Source: SMWC01 sp045561055
GTDB taxonomy: Bacteria; Pseudomonadota; Gammaproteobacteria; Steroidobacterales; Rariloculaceae
Length of the DNA: 64,000 nt
Reading direction: 5' to 3'
Assembly (NCBI GenBank): GCA_045561055.1
Contig: JBJKYL010000018.1
Location: forward strand, 22,123 to 86,122
Shown here: positions 52,916 to 64,000 of the stretch, one piece after another
Layout of the letters: each line of letters begins with the position of its first letter
Position numbering within the stretch: the stretch's first letter is position 1
Position numbers and translations under genes: made by a program
The notes under the pieces: model-generated
The model's database searches: none
What the model saw: only the letters and a program-made list of their open reading frames with translations
Told to the model about the DNA's origin: nothing

Positions 52916-54004
52916 ATGGACTTGGATGAACTAAGACAACGCTTGTCTGCGGTTGACGCAGAGCTGATAAAGCTGATTGGTGAGCGCCAGAGTATTGTCG
53001 CTGAAGTTAGCGCGCATAAGATAGAGACTGGAACGGCCACGCGTGACTTCGGGCGGGAAGCCGATATTCTGCGACGTGTGCAGCAGCAGTCCAGCGAGTT
53101 AGGTATCGACCCGGATATCGCGTTAGGCATTATGCGCTTGCTGATTCGATCCTCGTTGACACATCAGGAACAGACTCGAGTTGCGGCTGAGAGTAGCGGC
53201 GCGGGACACCGAGCGCTCGTGATTGGCGGTGCCGGTAAAATGGGCCGCTGGCTTTCCCACTTTCTTGCGTCTCAGAAGTTCGAGATTGAGATTGCGGATC
53301 CTTCTCAAGAAGAGCTCCCTTATTCGCAAATCGGTGATTGGCGCAAAAGTTCGTTGGAGCATGATCTGATTGTCGTCGCCGCGCCAATTAAGGTGACCGC
53401 GAAAATACTCGCCGACCTCGCCGACCGGCAGCCGGGTGGATTGATTATGGATGTAGGCTCGCTGAAGACCCCACTCAAGGGTAGCTTCGATCGTCTCGTA
53501 GCCGCGGGTTGCAATGTAACGTCAATTCATCCGATGTTCGGCCCCGAGACGCGCTTGCTCTCTGAGCGTCACGTTATATTCGTCGACGTTGGGGTTCCTG
53601 CGGCAACCGTTGAGGCTCGTGGCCTGTTCGAATCTACGATGGTTGAATGTGTAGACATGAGTTTGGAGGAACATGATCGGTTGATTGGTTATGTGCTCGG
53701 GTTGTCGCACGCACTAAATCTGGCTTTTTTTACGGCTTTAGCCGCTAGCGGCGAATTGGTTCCGCATCTCAAGAGATTGTCGAGTACGACGTTCGATGCG
53801 CAGCTTGACATAGCTAGTCGCGTAGCAGGCGAAAACCCTCATTTGTATTATGAAATTCAGGTGCTGAACGAGTACGGTAAGGCTCCGTTGGACGCTCTTG
53901 TCAATGCAACCGAGCACGTTCGAGATCTCATTGCTGGAGGTGATGAAGAGGGTTTTGTAGCGTTGATGGAAGAGGGATGCCAATATCTAGAGCTTAACGG
54001 CTGA
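52916..54004 (+). CDS. tyrA: Bifunctional chorismate mutase / prephenate dehydrogenase (T-protein)
   Basis: Converts chorismate to prephenate and on to 4-hydroxyphenylpyruvate for tyrosine. 362 residues from the ATG at 52916, which has GGGAGAG upstream and gives the usual mutase opening MDLDELRQRLSAVDAELI. A frame reaching back to 52790 adds 42 unrelated residues. Mutase: R and K residues in RQRLSAVDAELIKLIGERQSIV and AHK. Dehydrogenase: GGAGKMGRW nucleotide loop, SIHPMFGP substrate loop, and GLSHALNLAF. Same layout as E. coli TyrA. Confidence 0.96.
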   Translation: MDLDELRQRLSAVDAELIKLIGERQSIVAEVSAHKIETGTATRDFGREADILRRVQQQSSELGIDPDIALGIMRLLIRSSLTHQEQTRVAAESSGAGHRALVIGGAGKMGRWLSHFLASQKFEIEIADPSQEELPYSQIGDWRKSSLEHDLIVVAAPIKVTAKILADLADRQPGGLIMDVGSLKTPLKGSFDRLVAAGCNVTSIHPMFGPETRLLSERHVIFVDVGVPAATVEARGLFESTMVECVDMSLEEHDRLIGYVLGLSHALNLAFFTALAASGELVPHLKRLSSTTFDAQLDIASRVAGENPHLYYEIQVLNEYGKAPLDALVNATEHVRDLIAGGDEEGFVALMEEGCQYLELNG

Positions 54005-54122
54005 TCTTCCGGTGATTGTTCAAGACTTCCATACAGATTGTGCCTTATCAGTTCTAAGCACCGTTAACGGTTGGTCTAGTATAGGAATTATCTGGACTGC
54101 TAATCTTAATTAGGGCGCTAAT

Positions 54123-54662
54123 ATGGACCGGATCGACACACAAGGTTATCGTGAGAATGTAGGCATCATTCTGATAAATGGTCACGGTCGTGTGTTGATT
54201 GCCGGTCGCGTCGGTAACCGTGGCTGGCAGTTTCCTCAAGGCGGTATCGGCGACGATGAAAGTCCGGAAGTAGCTATGTATCGGGAATTAAGGGAGGAAA
54301 TTGGCTTGACGTGCGACGATGTTGAAAATCTCGGCTCTACTAAAGCCTGGTTGCGGTATAGACTGCCAAAGCGTTTCGTTCGAACCGATAAATCACCGCT
54401 TTGTGTTGGTCAGAAGCAGCGCTGGTATCTGCTGCGCTTGTTCAGCGATTCGGCACGGGTCCGTTTTGATATAACGAAATATCCCGAATTCAATCGTTGT
54501 CGCTGGGTGGATTATTGGCGGCCGGTTAAAGATGTAATTTACTTCAAGCGTCAAGTTTATGTGCATGCACTTACCGAGCTCGCTCCCCTCGCGTTTCCGC
54601 ACACCGAAGTGCCACCACGGCCATCCTGGTGGCCTGATATATGGCAGGAAGCGCTGAATTGA
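54123..54662 (+). CDS. rppH: RNA pyrophosphohydrolase
   Basis: Removes pyrophosphate from mRNA 5' ends, starting decay. 179 residues with a complete Nudix box, GGIGDDESPEVAMYRELREEIGL in part (G-X5-E-X7-RELREEIG). YRENVGIILINGHGRVLIAGR and the KQRWYLLRL strand are RppH-typical. Followed by the DUF6776 gene with a short overlap. Confidence 0.95.
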   Translation: MDRIDTQGYRENVGIILINGHGRVLIAGRVGNRGWQFPQGGIGDDESPEVAMYRELREEIGLTCDDVENLGSTKAWLRYRLPKRFVRTDKSPLCVGQKQRWYLLRLFSDSARVRFDITKYPEFNRCRWVDYWRPVKDVIYFKRQVYVHALTELAPLAFPHTEVPPRPSWWPDIWQEALN

Positions 54663-55390
54663 GCGTGGGCAGATCTATATTGTTTTCGTTTGTGGGGGTG
54701 ATTCTGCTCGGTAGTGCCGGCTATCTCATATTCGAGCTCGGTAGGTATCAGGCTGACTACTCGATTCTCGATCAGCGCCTCGAACGGCAAGCGTTTCAAC
54801 AACGGTCTAGAGACCAAGTTGCTGTGGCTGAGGAGCTCCGACGGCAGGTAACCGTGTTGCAGGCCTCTAAGAAAATAGACCGTGAGACTTACGTTCAGAT
54901 AGAGCGAGATCTCAGGCAACTGCAGCAACGCATCCAAGTGCAGGAGGAGGAGCTGGCTTTCTATAAAAGCATCATCTCGCCGGAGGAAGGCCATTCGGGA
55001 TTGGGCGTCCAGACGTTTGAGCTGACGGCAATGGAGTTGGACCATCACTATCTGTTGAGCTTGGTCCTTGTCCAGGCTATCAGCCGCGACAATCGCATTT
55101 CTGGTGTTGTAAAACTCAATATAGATGGCAGTTGGGAGGGCGAGGTTGCGGTGTTGCTATCAGATGAGGTTTTCTTGGAACCTGGATCTGGCAGTATCCC
55201 GTTCGACTTCCTTTATTTTCAAGGGTTGCAGCGGGAATTAGTGCTTCCGGCTGGTTTCGAGCCTAGCCAGGTCAATGTGGAGATTTGGCCGCGCGAATTC
55301 GAGGAGCAACCAATATTACAGAGTTATGCTTGGTTGGTCGGTGTGGGTGAAAAGGCCCCCGATTACCACTCGAGGGGCGATGAGCGGTAA
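54641..55390 (+). CDS. DUF6776 family single-pass membrane protein
   Basis: 249 residues. One N-terminal membrane helix (about 11-33), a coiled coil from about 45 to 115 (repeated RQL/LQQ heptads), then a beta-rich periplasmic domain of about 120 residues. It matches the DUF6776 architecture found between rppH and bactofilin/erpA in many gammaproteobacteria; function unknown. A TTG at 54659 that overlaps the rppH stop (TTGA) and has AGGAAG upstream is a likely alternative start. Confidence 0.75.
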   Translation: MAGSAELSVGRSILFSFVGVILLGSAGYLIFELGRYQADYSILDQRLERQAFQQRSRDQVAVAEELRRQVTVLQASKKIDRETYVQIERDLRQLQQRIQVQEEELAFYKSIISPEEGHSGLGVQTFELTAMELDHHYLLSLVLVQAISRDNRISGVVKLNIDGSWEGEVAVLLSDEVFLEPGSGSIPFDFLYFQGLQRELVLPAGFEPSQVNVEIWPREFEEQPILQSYAWLVGVGEKAPDYHSRGDER

Positions 55391-55428
55391 GCTTAGAGTT
55401 TACTAGACAAGCTAGGCAGAGGTTGAGA

Positions 55429-55860
55429 ATGTTGGGGAAGAAAAAATCTAATCGAGCAGCAGTTAAAAGCTTCGTGGGGACCGATACCCGCGTACATGGT
55501 GATATCGAATTCACCGGCGGATTTCACGTCGATGGTTATGTCAACGGAAACGTTGAGGGGATCAAAGACGATGGAGCTGTGCTCAGCATTAGTGAAACCG
55601 GATGCGTGGAGGGTGCTATTGTTGTTTCTCACCTGTTATTGAACGGCATCATTCGAGGTGATGTGCGTGCGACTGAGCGTATGGAGCTTGGACCTTGCGC
55701 TCGTGTCATAGGTAATGTTCAGTACAAGTTGATTGAGATGGCGCTTGGGGCAGAAGTGAACGGTAAACTTATCCATGAGAACGAACAGCAAGTTGTCGAA
55801 TCGCAACCAAGCCAGCCGGAGGTAGGAATTATATCCGCTGTGCAGACCTCCGGAGATTGA
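55429..55860 (+). CDS. Bactofilin (polymer-forming cytoskeletal protein)
   Basis: About 143 residues. The core is a right-handed beta-helix of short repeats (VHGDIEFTGGFHVDGYVNGNVEG, GCVEGAIVVSHLLLNGIIRGDV, ARVIGNVQYKLIEMALGAEVNGKLI), flanked by a basic N-terminus and a disordered tail. Bactofilins self-assemble into membrane-associated filaments that influence cell shape and wall synthesis. ATG at 55429 has AGAGG eight bases upstream. The preceding gene encodes a membrane coiled-coil protein that could be a partner (inference). Confidence 0.92.
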   Translation: MLGKKKSNRAAVKSFVGTDTRVHGDIEFTGGFHVDGYVNGNVEGIKDDGAVLSISETGCVEGAIVVSHLLLNGIIRGDVRATERMELGPCARVIGNVQYKLIEMALGAEVNGKLIHENEQQVVESQPSQPEVGIISAVQTSGD

Positions 55861-55865
55861 AAGAA

Positions 55866-56222
55866 ATGACGGGCTCTCAAATGACGCAAGACATGTCTCT
55901 ACTGAATTTTACTGATGCCGCTGCCGATAAAGTTGGTGCGTTAATAGAACAAGAGGGTAACGATGATCTCAAGCTGCGCGTGTATATATCGGGAGGTGGC
56001 TGCTCTGGATTCCAGTACGGGTTCACATTCGACGACGCTATTCAGGATGGTGATACAGCTATCGAGAATCGTGGGGTGACGCTGCTCATCGACCCGATGA
56101 GCGTTCAGTATCTGGAGGGAGCTGAAATAGATTACAAGGAGGATCTTTCTGGCGCTCAGTTTATCATCCGAAACCCGAACGCGTCGACGACCTGTGGTTG
56201 CGGCTCGTCTTTTTCGGTATGA
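55866..56222 (+). CDS. erpA: Iron-sulfur cluster insertion protein ErpA
   Basis: A-type carrier that delivers Fe-S clusters to essential apoproteins, including isoprenoid enzymes. 118 residues from the ATG at 55866, which has GGAG ten bases upstream. The three cluster cysteines are in GGGCSGFQYGF and the C-terminal TCGCGSSF. Starts 5 bp after the bactofilin stop. Adjacent to anmK as in Pseudomonas. Confidence 0.95.
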   Translation: MTGSQMTQDMSLLNFTDAAADKVGALIEQEGNDDLKLRVYISGGGCSGFQYGFTFDDAIQDGDTAIENRGVTLLIDPMSVQYLEGAEIDYKEDLSGAQFIIRNPNASTTCGCGSSFSV

Positions 56223-56394
56223 ACTACGCGGACGTACGGTACAACCGACTGGGCGCTACTTTTACAGTAAATTAGACGCGCTTGTACGAAGAATGCTTTT
56301 CGGACGGTGTTTTCCTAGCCGGTTTCCGGGTTGGTTAGCCTGTAAGATCCGTCGGTAAGTAAATTTTATTCGTTAAAGTTGTAGGTGTTATAGG

Positions 56395-56420
56395 TTTACC
56401 GGTTCCGTACCGGCCTTTTC
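56395..56420 (+). terminator. Candidate terminator downstream of erpA
   Basis: CCGGT (56399-56403) pairs with ACCGG (56409-56413), loop TCCGT, followed by CCTTTTCTT. Short stem and interrupted T-run; 170 bp past erpA. Confidence 0.4.
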
Positions 56421-56465
56421 TTAATCTTCTTGTTGAAAATCGGGCACATATTTTCGTCGCCATTG

Positions 56466-57584
56466 CTAACCATGCTGTTTTGCTGAGTATATTCCTCCGA
56501 GCAGGGTCGTTTGACATGCGCCTGTAACAGTGGCAGCACTGCCAGGCCTATTCTCCAGGCGTGTTTTTGCGAGCCACGCGAAGGCTAAGGCTTCTGCACA
56601 CTCTGGTGCGACGCCATGGGCAGAACTCGATTCTACGACGCTGGCCGTTAGGCGCGACTTCAATCGCTCGACGAGGTAACTGTTGAAAGTCCCGCCGCCG
56701 CAAAGAATGATCCGCTTTGCTTCCGGCGCTGAGGTCTTAATCGCATTACTAACAGTCGCCGCGGTGACCTCCGTCAATGTCGTAAGCACATCAGAGTCCG
56801 TGATTGCTTGGCCGTATTGAGCTAATTTTTTGGTAACCCAGTTAAGGTTGAAGTACTCGAATCCAGTTGATTTGGGAGGCGGCTGCTCGAAGTAAGTATC
56901 CGCAATGAAAATAGCTAGCAGGCCCGGTGCTATTTTGCCATCACGAGCTCGATGGCCGTCGACGTCATAACGTTCACCCCAGCAGCGGTAACACCAGGCA
57001 TCTAGTAACAAATTCGCGGGCCCGGTGTCGAACCCGGTTAGCGGTTCTCTAGGATCAATCACTGTAATGTTGGCTATGCCGCCGAGATTCAGGGCAACCC
57101 TGGTTTCATAAGGATCGGCGAAGCACCACTCATGGAAGGTCGGTACCAATGGTGCGCCTTGTCCTCCGTGAGCAACATCCATACGACGAAAATCAGCGAC
57201 TACATCAATTCCAGTTTCAGCTGCGATAATGTTGGGGTCGCCAATCTGCATGGTGAAGGGGTGAGGTTGTGCTGGTTTGTGGAATATTGTGTGTCCGGAG
57301 TGGCCGATAGCAATGATTTCGCTCGCATTGCGTCCGGAGGAGATAAGGCTTTTCCCTACGCAGCTAGCGAAAAAACTGCCAAGCGCTGCATCGAGAGTTC
57401 CGAGTTCGAATAGAGAAATTTCTGGTGTCGCTGTCAGCGCTCGCAATTGTTTTGACAGCTGTTCCGGGAACGGTGTTGTACTAGCCGAGTGAACGAGGCA
57501 GTCAGCGCTATCAAGCTCGGCGATGACTACGTCGGCCCCATCGAGACTCGTTCCTGACATAACCCCGATATAGAGTTCACCCAT
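56466..57584 (-). CDS. anmK: Anhydro-N-acetylmuramic acid kinase
   Basis: Phosphorylates and opens anhydro-MurNAc released in peptidoglycan recycling. 372 residues, sugar-kinase/Hsp70 fold. GVMSGTSLDGADVVI (phosphate 1), ALNLGGIANITVI, GFDTGPANLLLDAW, and CGGGTFNSYLVERL are diagnostic. In the same pathway as ampD. Followed (upstream on this strand) by the M23 peptidase gene. Confidence 0.96.
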   Translation of the reverse strand: MGELYIGVMSGTSLDGADVVIAELDSADCLVHSASTTPFPEQLSKQLRALTATPEISLFELGTLDAALGSFFASCVGKSLISSGRNASEIIAIGHSGHTIFHKPAQPHPFTMQIGDPNIIAAETGIDVVADFRRMDVAHGGQGAPLVPTFHEWCFADPYETRVALNLGGIANITVIDPREPLTGFDTGPANLLLDAWCYRCWGERYDVDGHRARDGKIAPGLLAIFIADTYFEQPPPKSTGFEYFNLNWVTKKLAQYGQAITDSDVLTTLTEVTAATVSNAIKTSAPEAKRIILCGGGTFNSYLVERLKSRLTASVVESSSAHGVAPECAEALAFAWLAKTRLENRPGSAATVTGACQTTLLGGIYSAKQHG

Positions 57585-57641
57585 AAGCTTAGCTTACCGT
57601 AGGCGGTGGTTGCCGAGTCATGGTTGTTAGTTTTGCCCTTC

Positions 57642-59018
57642 TCAGTTGGCTACGGATAATGCGCTAAAGTTTGCATGTCGATATAGGTCGAGTTGGCGCC
57701 AGAGTGGCATTGTTGTAGTCATAAAGTCTTCCCGCTGATCTGCCGGAACCGGATCTGCTGGTGGCAGCGTAACAGTTCGGGGGTTGCGGTGTACGCCGTT
57801 AATGCGGTACTCGTAATGTAGATGCGGCCCTGTTGCGAGACCAGATTGCCCAACAAAAGCAATTCTTTGTCCTTGCCGCACCCGAGAGCCGACTCTAGGA
57901 TCGGCAAAACGTGATAGGTGAGCGTACAGCGTCGTGATGTTGCCGCCATGCTGGAGAATAACGGTATTGCCGTAGCCGCCGTGGATTCCGCGATAGATTA
58001 CTTTGCCATCACCGGCGGCGTTGACAGGAGTTCCGGACGGCGCGGCATAGTCGACGCCACGATGAGCTCGGATTGTATTAAGAACCGGATGGCGGCGATT
58101 CAAGCTAAAGTTGGAGCTAACGCGAGTGAAATTGACCGGTGCTCTGATAAAGGCCTTGCGGACACTCCGGCCCTCCGGAGTGAAGTAGTTAGAGTTTCCC
58201 TCGCTATTGGTATAGCGAGCGGCACGATATGGTGTGCCCTGATTGATGAACTCAGTAGCTATGATCTCACCGTCTCTAAGCTTTGTACCATTGCGCCAGA
58301 GTTCTTCATAGATAACAGTGAACTCGTCGCCGACCCGCACATCCTGAATAAAATCGATATCCCATTGAAAGATGCCCGCCATATTCATTGTAATGGTGTC
58401 AGATACTCCTGCGGCCATGCTGGCTTCAAAGAGAGAGTTCTCGATTGTGCTATGGCGCCCGGCGGCGCGAATATCCACAACGCGCTTATGGATGTTGGTC
58501 TGGAAACCAGACTCATTACGTGTGATTTGGAGCAGGTTTGTTTCATCTAGTTCTTTCTCTAGCGAAAAGATCTGTCCAGCTTGGTGCCAGATTTCTATCT
58601 TGTCACCGGGGCGCAACAATCGGAGGTATTCCCGCGCATCGCTGAGTGTTGTCATCGCCGCGAGGTCAGTGAGACTTAGCCTATTGCGGCGAAACATTGT
58701 TTCCAGATTGTCGCCCGAGTTAACACTCAGACTCAAATTCGTCCCGACTTTGCTCTGTGGCGCCATTTCCACAACACTCAGCAATTCGGATTGCAGTGGT
58801 AACGCTAAAGGTTGCTGAGCGCTCGTTCCTTGGAGGGTTGCTTCAGTCGGAGGTGGCGAGTCCGTTGCATTGTTACCGCCGACGAGCAAGAGGGCCACCG
58901 TAACAAGAGGTAGTATTAGCCCTATAATGAACCACGGCCAATGGTGCCGCTGAGTTACCTCAGAACTGACCGTAGTGTTCTTATAATCGTGACGAACGCC
59001 GCCGGAATATGACTTCAC
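57642..59018 (-). CDS. M23 family murein endopeptidase, membrane-anchored
   Basis: 458 residues. One membrane helix at about 28-47, then an OapA/LysM-like region (SVNSGDNLETMFRRNRLSLTDLAAM, LLRPGDKIEIW) and a C-terminal lysostaphin-type peptidase. Zinc ligands fall in HRGVDYAAPSGTPV and GPHLHYEYR. Resembles MepM (YebA), which cuts peptide cross-links to allow wall growth. The usual order anmK-peptidase-tyrS is kept, with tyrS divergent. Confidence 0.92.
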   Translation of the reverse strand: MKSYSGGVRHDYKNTTVSSEVTQRHHWPWFIIGLILPLVTVALLLVGGNNATDSPPPTEATLQGTSAQQPLALPLQSELLSVVEMAPQSKVGTNLSLSVNSGDNLETMFRRNRLSLTDLAAMTTLSDAREYLRLLRPGDKIEIWHQAGQIFSLEKELDETNLLQITRNESGFQTNIHKRVVDIRAAGRHSTIENSLFEASMAAGVSDTITMNMAGIFQWDIDFIQDVRVGDEFTVIYEELWRNGTKLRDGEIIATEFINQGTPYRAARYTNSEGNSNYFTPEGRSVRKAFIRAPVNFTRVSSNFSLNRRHPVLNTIRAHRGVDYAAPSGTPVNAAGDGKVIYRGIHGGYGNTVILQHGGNITTLYAHLSRFADPRVGSRVRQGQRIAFVGQSGLATGPHLHYEYRINGVHRNPRTVTLPPADPVPADQREDFMTTTMPLWRQLDLYRHANFSALSVAN

Positions 59019-59144
59019 CAGGCACCTACATCATGAGCCGGGCGTACTGTAACGATTTGGTATCTAACCGTCAAAGCTATTCCCTTTAAAGTCAGCGAGC
59101 TACAATAGTCTTCTCCTACGCTATGGGTCCTGCCTGCCTCGACA

Positions 59145-60356
59145 ATGACAATTATCAGTAAACAAATGGATGAGCTGCGGCGTGGAACTGAAGAGGTTCT
59201 TCGCGAGGATGAACTCAAGGAGAAACTTGAGGCAGGTCGTCCGCTAAGAGTAAAGGTGGGCTTCGATCCCACAGCGCCGGATCTTCATCTCGGTCATACT
59301 GTGGTTTTGAACAAGATGCGTCAATTCCAGTCACTTGGTCACGAGATCATTTTTTTGATTGGTGATTTTACTGGAATGATTGGTGATCCGTCTGGGAAGA
59401 GTGTCACGAGGCCAGCGCTTACTCCCGAAGAGGTTAGTGCGAACGCCAAGACCTATGAGGAGCAGGTATACAGGATTCTTGATGCGGAACGAACAAGATT
59501 GGAATTTAATTCCAAGTGGATGTCCAACCTGAGCGCCGAGAGTCTGATTCAACTGGCTGCCAAGCACACAGTCGCGCGTATGCTAGAAAGGGATGACTTT
59601 CAGAAACGCTACAAATCTGGTAAAGCGATTGCGATCCACGAATTCTTGTACCCATTAGTGCAGGGTTATGACTCCGTTGTGTTAGAGGCTGACATAGAAT
59701 TGGGTGGCACGGATCAGAAATTCAACCTTTTGGTTGGGCGACAATTGCAGGAGGCTTACGGCCAACCGCCTCAGGTTGTGCTTACTATGCCTCTTCTAGA
59801 GGGACTTGACGGTGTCAACAAGATGTCAAAGTCGCTCGGCAATTATATTGGTATTACCGAGTCGCCAAGCGATATGTTCGGGAAGTTAATGTCCATTTCC
59901 GATAGGCTAATGTGGCGATATTTTGAGCTTCTGAGCTTCCGGCCCCTGGATGAGATTGAAGGATTAAAGAAGCAAGTGGCGGCGGGGGAGAATCCACGTG
60001 ACATCAAGTATCTCTTGGCCGAGGAGATTGTCACGCGCTTTCACGATAAAGATATTGCTGATAAGGCGCGGCAGGATTTCATTGCTCGATACCGGCACGG
60101 AGGGGTGCCGGACCAAATGGACGAGCACGAGCTTTATTCAGCAGAGTCGTCGCTGGGCATAGCCCATATTTTGCGGGACTCGGGACTTACATCTAGCACA
60201 TCGGAGGCTATACGGATGATAAAGCAAGATGCCGTGCGTATAGATAATACGCGTGTCAGCAACCCGAAAATTGCCATAGCAGTGGATGGGGTATCAAGGG
60301 TGTACCAGGTCGGGAAGCGGAAATTTGCCAGAATTACGCTGACGCCGGATAGTTAA
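59145..60356 (+). CDS. tyrS: Tyrosyl-tRNA synthetase
   Basis: 403 residues, class I. HIGH-type signature DLHLGHTVV, tyrosine-site GGTDQKFN, and KMSKSLGN catalytic loop; a C-terminal S4 RNA-binding domain (about 345-403, TSEAIRMIKQDAVRIDN). The shorter loop pattern fits the TyrRS type found in Pseudomonas and relatives. No strong Shine-Dalgarno; a methionine seven codons in is an alternative start. The rRNA promoter follows within 40 bp. Confidence 0.96.
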   Translation: MTIISKQMDELRRGTEEVLREDELKEKLEAGRPLRVKVGFDPTAPDLHLGHTVVLNKMRQFQSLGHEIIFLIGDFTGMIGDPSGKSVTRPALTPEEVSANAKTYEEQVYRILDAERTRLEFNSKWMSNLSAESLIQLAAKHTVARMLERDDFQKRYKSGKAIAIHEFLYPLVQGYDSVVLEADIELGGTDQKFNLLVGRQLQEAYGQPPQVVLTMPLLEGLDGVNKMSKSLGNYIGITESPSDMFGKLMSISDRLMWRYFELLSFRPLDEIEGLKKQVAAGENPRDIKYLLAEEIVTRFHDKDIADKARQDFIARYRHGGVPDQMDEHELYSAESSLGIAHILRDSGLTSSTSEAIRMIKQDAVRIDNTRVSNPKIAIAVDGVSRVYQVGKRKFARITLTPDS

Positions 60357-60390
60357 ATTTTGTGCGCTGGTCGGCGCTTGAAACTTTTCC

Positions 60391-60418
60391 TTGTGCCGTT
60401 AGCCGCAACCCGTATAAT
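60391..60418 (+). promoter_or_regulatory. rRNA operon promoter
   Basis: TTGTGC (60391-60396), a 16-bp spacer and a perfect TATAAT (60413-60418), followed by a GC-rich discriminator (GCCGCTT). Short spacer plus GC-rich discriminator is typical of stringently controlled rrn promoters. Fis, whose gene is in this window, is a common activator, but I see no site I could defend. Confidence 0.8.
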
Positions 60419-60538
60419 GCCGCTTCTCCCTACCCGGAGAGATACCTTTGTAATGGCCGAATCTCAAGCCGCATAGGCTTGGAGAGGTTATGTAACGCAG
60501 GTATACTTCCAGGTTAGCCTGAGCATAGGGGACAGGCA

Positions 60539-60550
60539 TGCTCTTTAACA
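60539..60550 (+). promoter_or_regulatory. boxA antitermination element, rrn leader
   Basis: TGCTCTTTAACA matches the rrn boxA consensus bound by NusB/S10; it lies in the leader 112 bp before 16S. Confidence 0.9.
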
Positions 60551-60556
60551 ATTAGT

Positions 60557-60578
60557 CTCAAGCAACTTGTGTGGGCGC
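60557..60578 (+). other. 5' arm of the 16S rRNA processing stem
   Basis: CTCAAGCAACTTGTGTGGGCGC pairs with the reverse complement at 62253-62275 just after 16S, with a single bulged base. This long stem brackets 16S and is the expected RNase III substrate. Confidence 0.85.
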
Positions 60579-60662
60579 TCGCACCGGAACAACGGTGCCA
60601 GAGCGTCTACTTAAGGGGTGCTTCGTGCACCCCGAAAGAAAGCGTTCAGGACTCAAACCTTT

Positions 60663-62219
<1,557 letters not shown>

Positions 62220-62334
62220 AGAGTAGTAACTAAAAGCCTGAGTTTCGCGCGGGCGCCCAACACAAGTTGCTTGAGCAATACCGGGAATACGGGGTCCTGC
62301 CGCGTAGGAGCTATTGCGTCCGAGAGTCAAATTT

Positions 62335-62411
<77 letters not shown>

Positions 62412-62561
62412 GATTCGCGCTTTATTCTATCGCGTTGCGATTTCTTTAATTCTCTGTAAATCTCATCAAGGTGCTCTGTGGTAGTAGCCATCTGGCCCTT
62501 AATTGAGAGACGTCCCGGTAGAACGAGCTGACTGGTTCTCAGGCTTTTAAGGATGAGTGAC

Positions 62562-62637
62562 GGGGCTGTAGCTCAGTTGGGAGAGCACCTGGTTTGCAAC
62601 CAGGAGGTCACCGGTTCGAGCCCGGTCAGCTCCACCA
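62562..62637 (+). tRNA. alaT: tRNA-Ala (TGC)
   Basis: Acceptor GGGGCTG/CAGCTCC (one G-U), CCA encoded, anticodon TGC in CTGGTTTGCAACCAG, T-loop GGTTCGAGCC. Second spacer tRNA, the usual Ile-Ala order. Confidence 0.98.
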
Positions 62638-62695
62638 CCTAATGTTGGGCTCAGAGATAGTTTGCAAGAGTTATCTCTGAACCCCATAGTTGGGA

Positions 62696-62707
62696 TGTTC
62701 TTTAACA
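62696..62707 (+). promoter_or_regulatory. boxA antitermination element, 16S-23S spacer
   Basis: TGTTCTTTAACA, one base from the leader boxA, before 23S. Between it and 23S is a T-rich run (62764-62789) of ATTTTT-like repeats with no stem in front of it. Confidence 0.85.
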
Positions 62708-62828
62708 ATTTGGAATGATCCGTCTATCGAAATCTATAGGTTGGATTTCGATATGTCGCACTGTATTTTTATTATTTTTATTATTTTTTGAGAAGAGTAC
62801 ATATAACTCAGACTTCTTGGGGTTATAT

Positions 62829-64000
<1,172 letters not shown>

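Noticed and set aside
62764..62789. T-rich run in the 16S-23S spacer as a terminator
   Set aside because: No stem precedes it, and a terminator inside a working rRNA operon is unlikely; boxA just upstream favours read-through.

Overview
This 64 kb window looks like the chromosome of a gammaproteobacterium of moderate GC. The evidence is gene order more than any single gene. The blocks aroQ-accB-accC-prmA-dusB-fis-purH-purD, rhlB/trxA-rho, cutA-dsbD next to groESL, rsmE-gshB-yqgE-ruvX-pyrB and erpA-anmK-M23 peptidase-tyrS-rrn are all typical gammaproteobacterial neighbourhoods. An LPS-core block (hldD, waaF, a KdkA-type Kdo kinase, two LpxL-type acyltransferases) and periplasmic chaperone and thiol-redox genes indicate a Gram-negative envelope. 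I cannot place it below class level.

Layout. 0-11 kb: 3' end of a BatD gene, glyoxalase I, an OmpA-family protein, greB/lipA (divergent), sohB, a rhomboid protease, a fused HyuA-HyuB oxoprolinase-type enzyme, and a relic of an EF-G-like gene. 11-16.6 kb: DUF465, cysQ, yrfG, rhlB, then a ten-copy 19/20-bp tandem repeat directly in front of trxA, and rho. 16.6-27.4 kb: a long leftward run for purine synthesis, Fis/tRNA modification, PrmA, biotin carboxylase/BCCP and AroQ, then a TlpA-like thioredoxin, DsbD with a duplicated N-terminal domain, and CutA. 27.4-29.6 kb: groESL with a perfect CIRCE operator and a terminator. 29.8-36 kb: zinc-finger protein, glycosyltransferase, hldD, waaF, kdkA and two tandem acyltransferases. 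36-42 kb: decayed ppiD, nhaB, htpG behind a near-consensus sigma-32 promoter, a decayed small gene, msrB, a 59-codon ORF and a TerB-like gene. 42-51 kb: yggT, yggS, a PyrK-like reductase, pyrB, ruvX, yqgE, apbE, gshB, rsmE, ampD, cobalamin adenosyltransferase. 51.8-60.4 kb: CPXCG protein, pdxH, tyrA, rppH, DUF6776, bactofilin, erpA, anmK, M23 peptidase, tyrS. 60.4-64 kb: rRNA operon with promoter, boxA, 16S, tRNA-Ile, tRNA-Ala and the 5' part of 23S.

Most of the window is housekeeping. I found no defence system, CRISPR array, prophage or insertion sequence. The unusual material lies in small places. These are the trxA leader repeat, an EF-G-like gene collapsed in frame to 64 codons that keeps a strong Shine-Dalgarno, two to three other decaying genes, a duplicated DsbD alpha domain, an N-terminal extension on Rho, an orphan PyrK-like subunit, and short unrecognised ORFs beside htpG and the TerB-like gene. 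Together they suggest a compact genome still shedding accessory genes.
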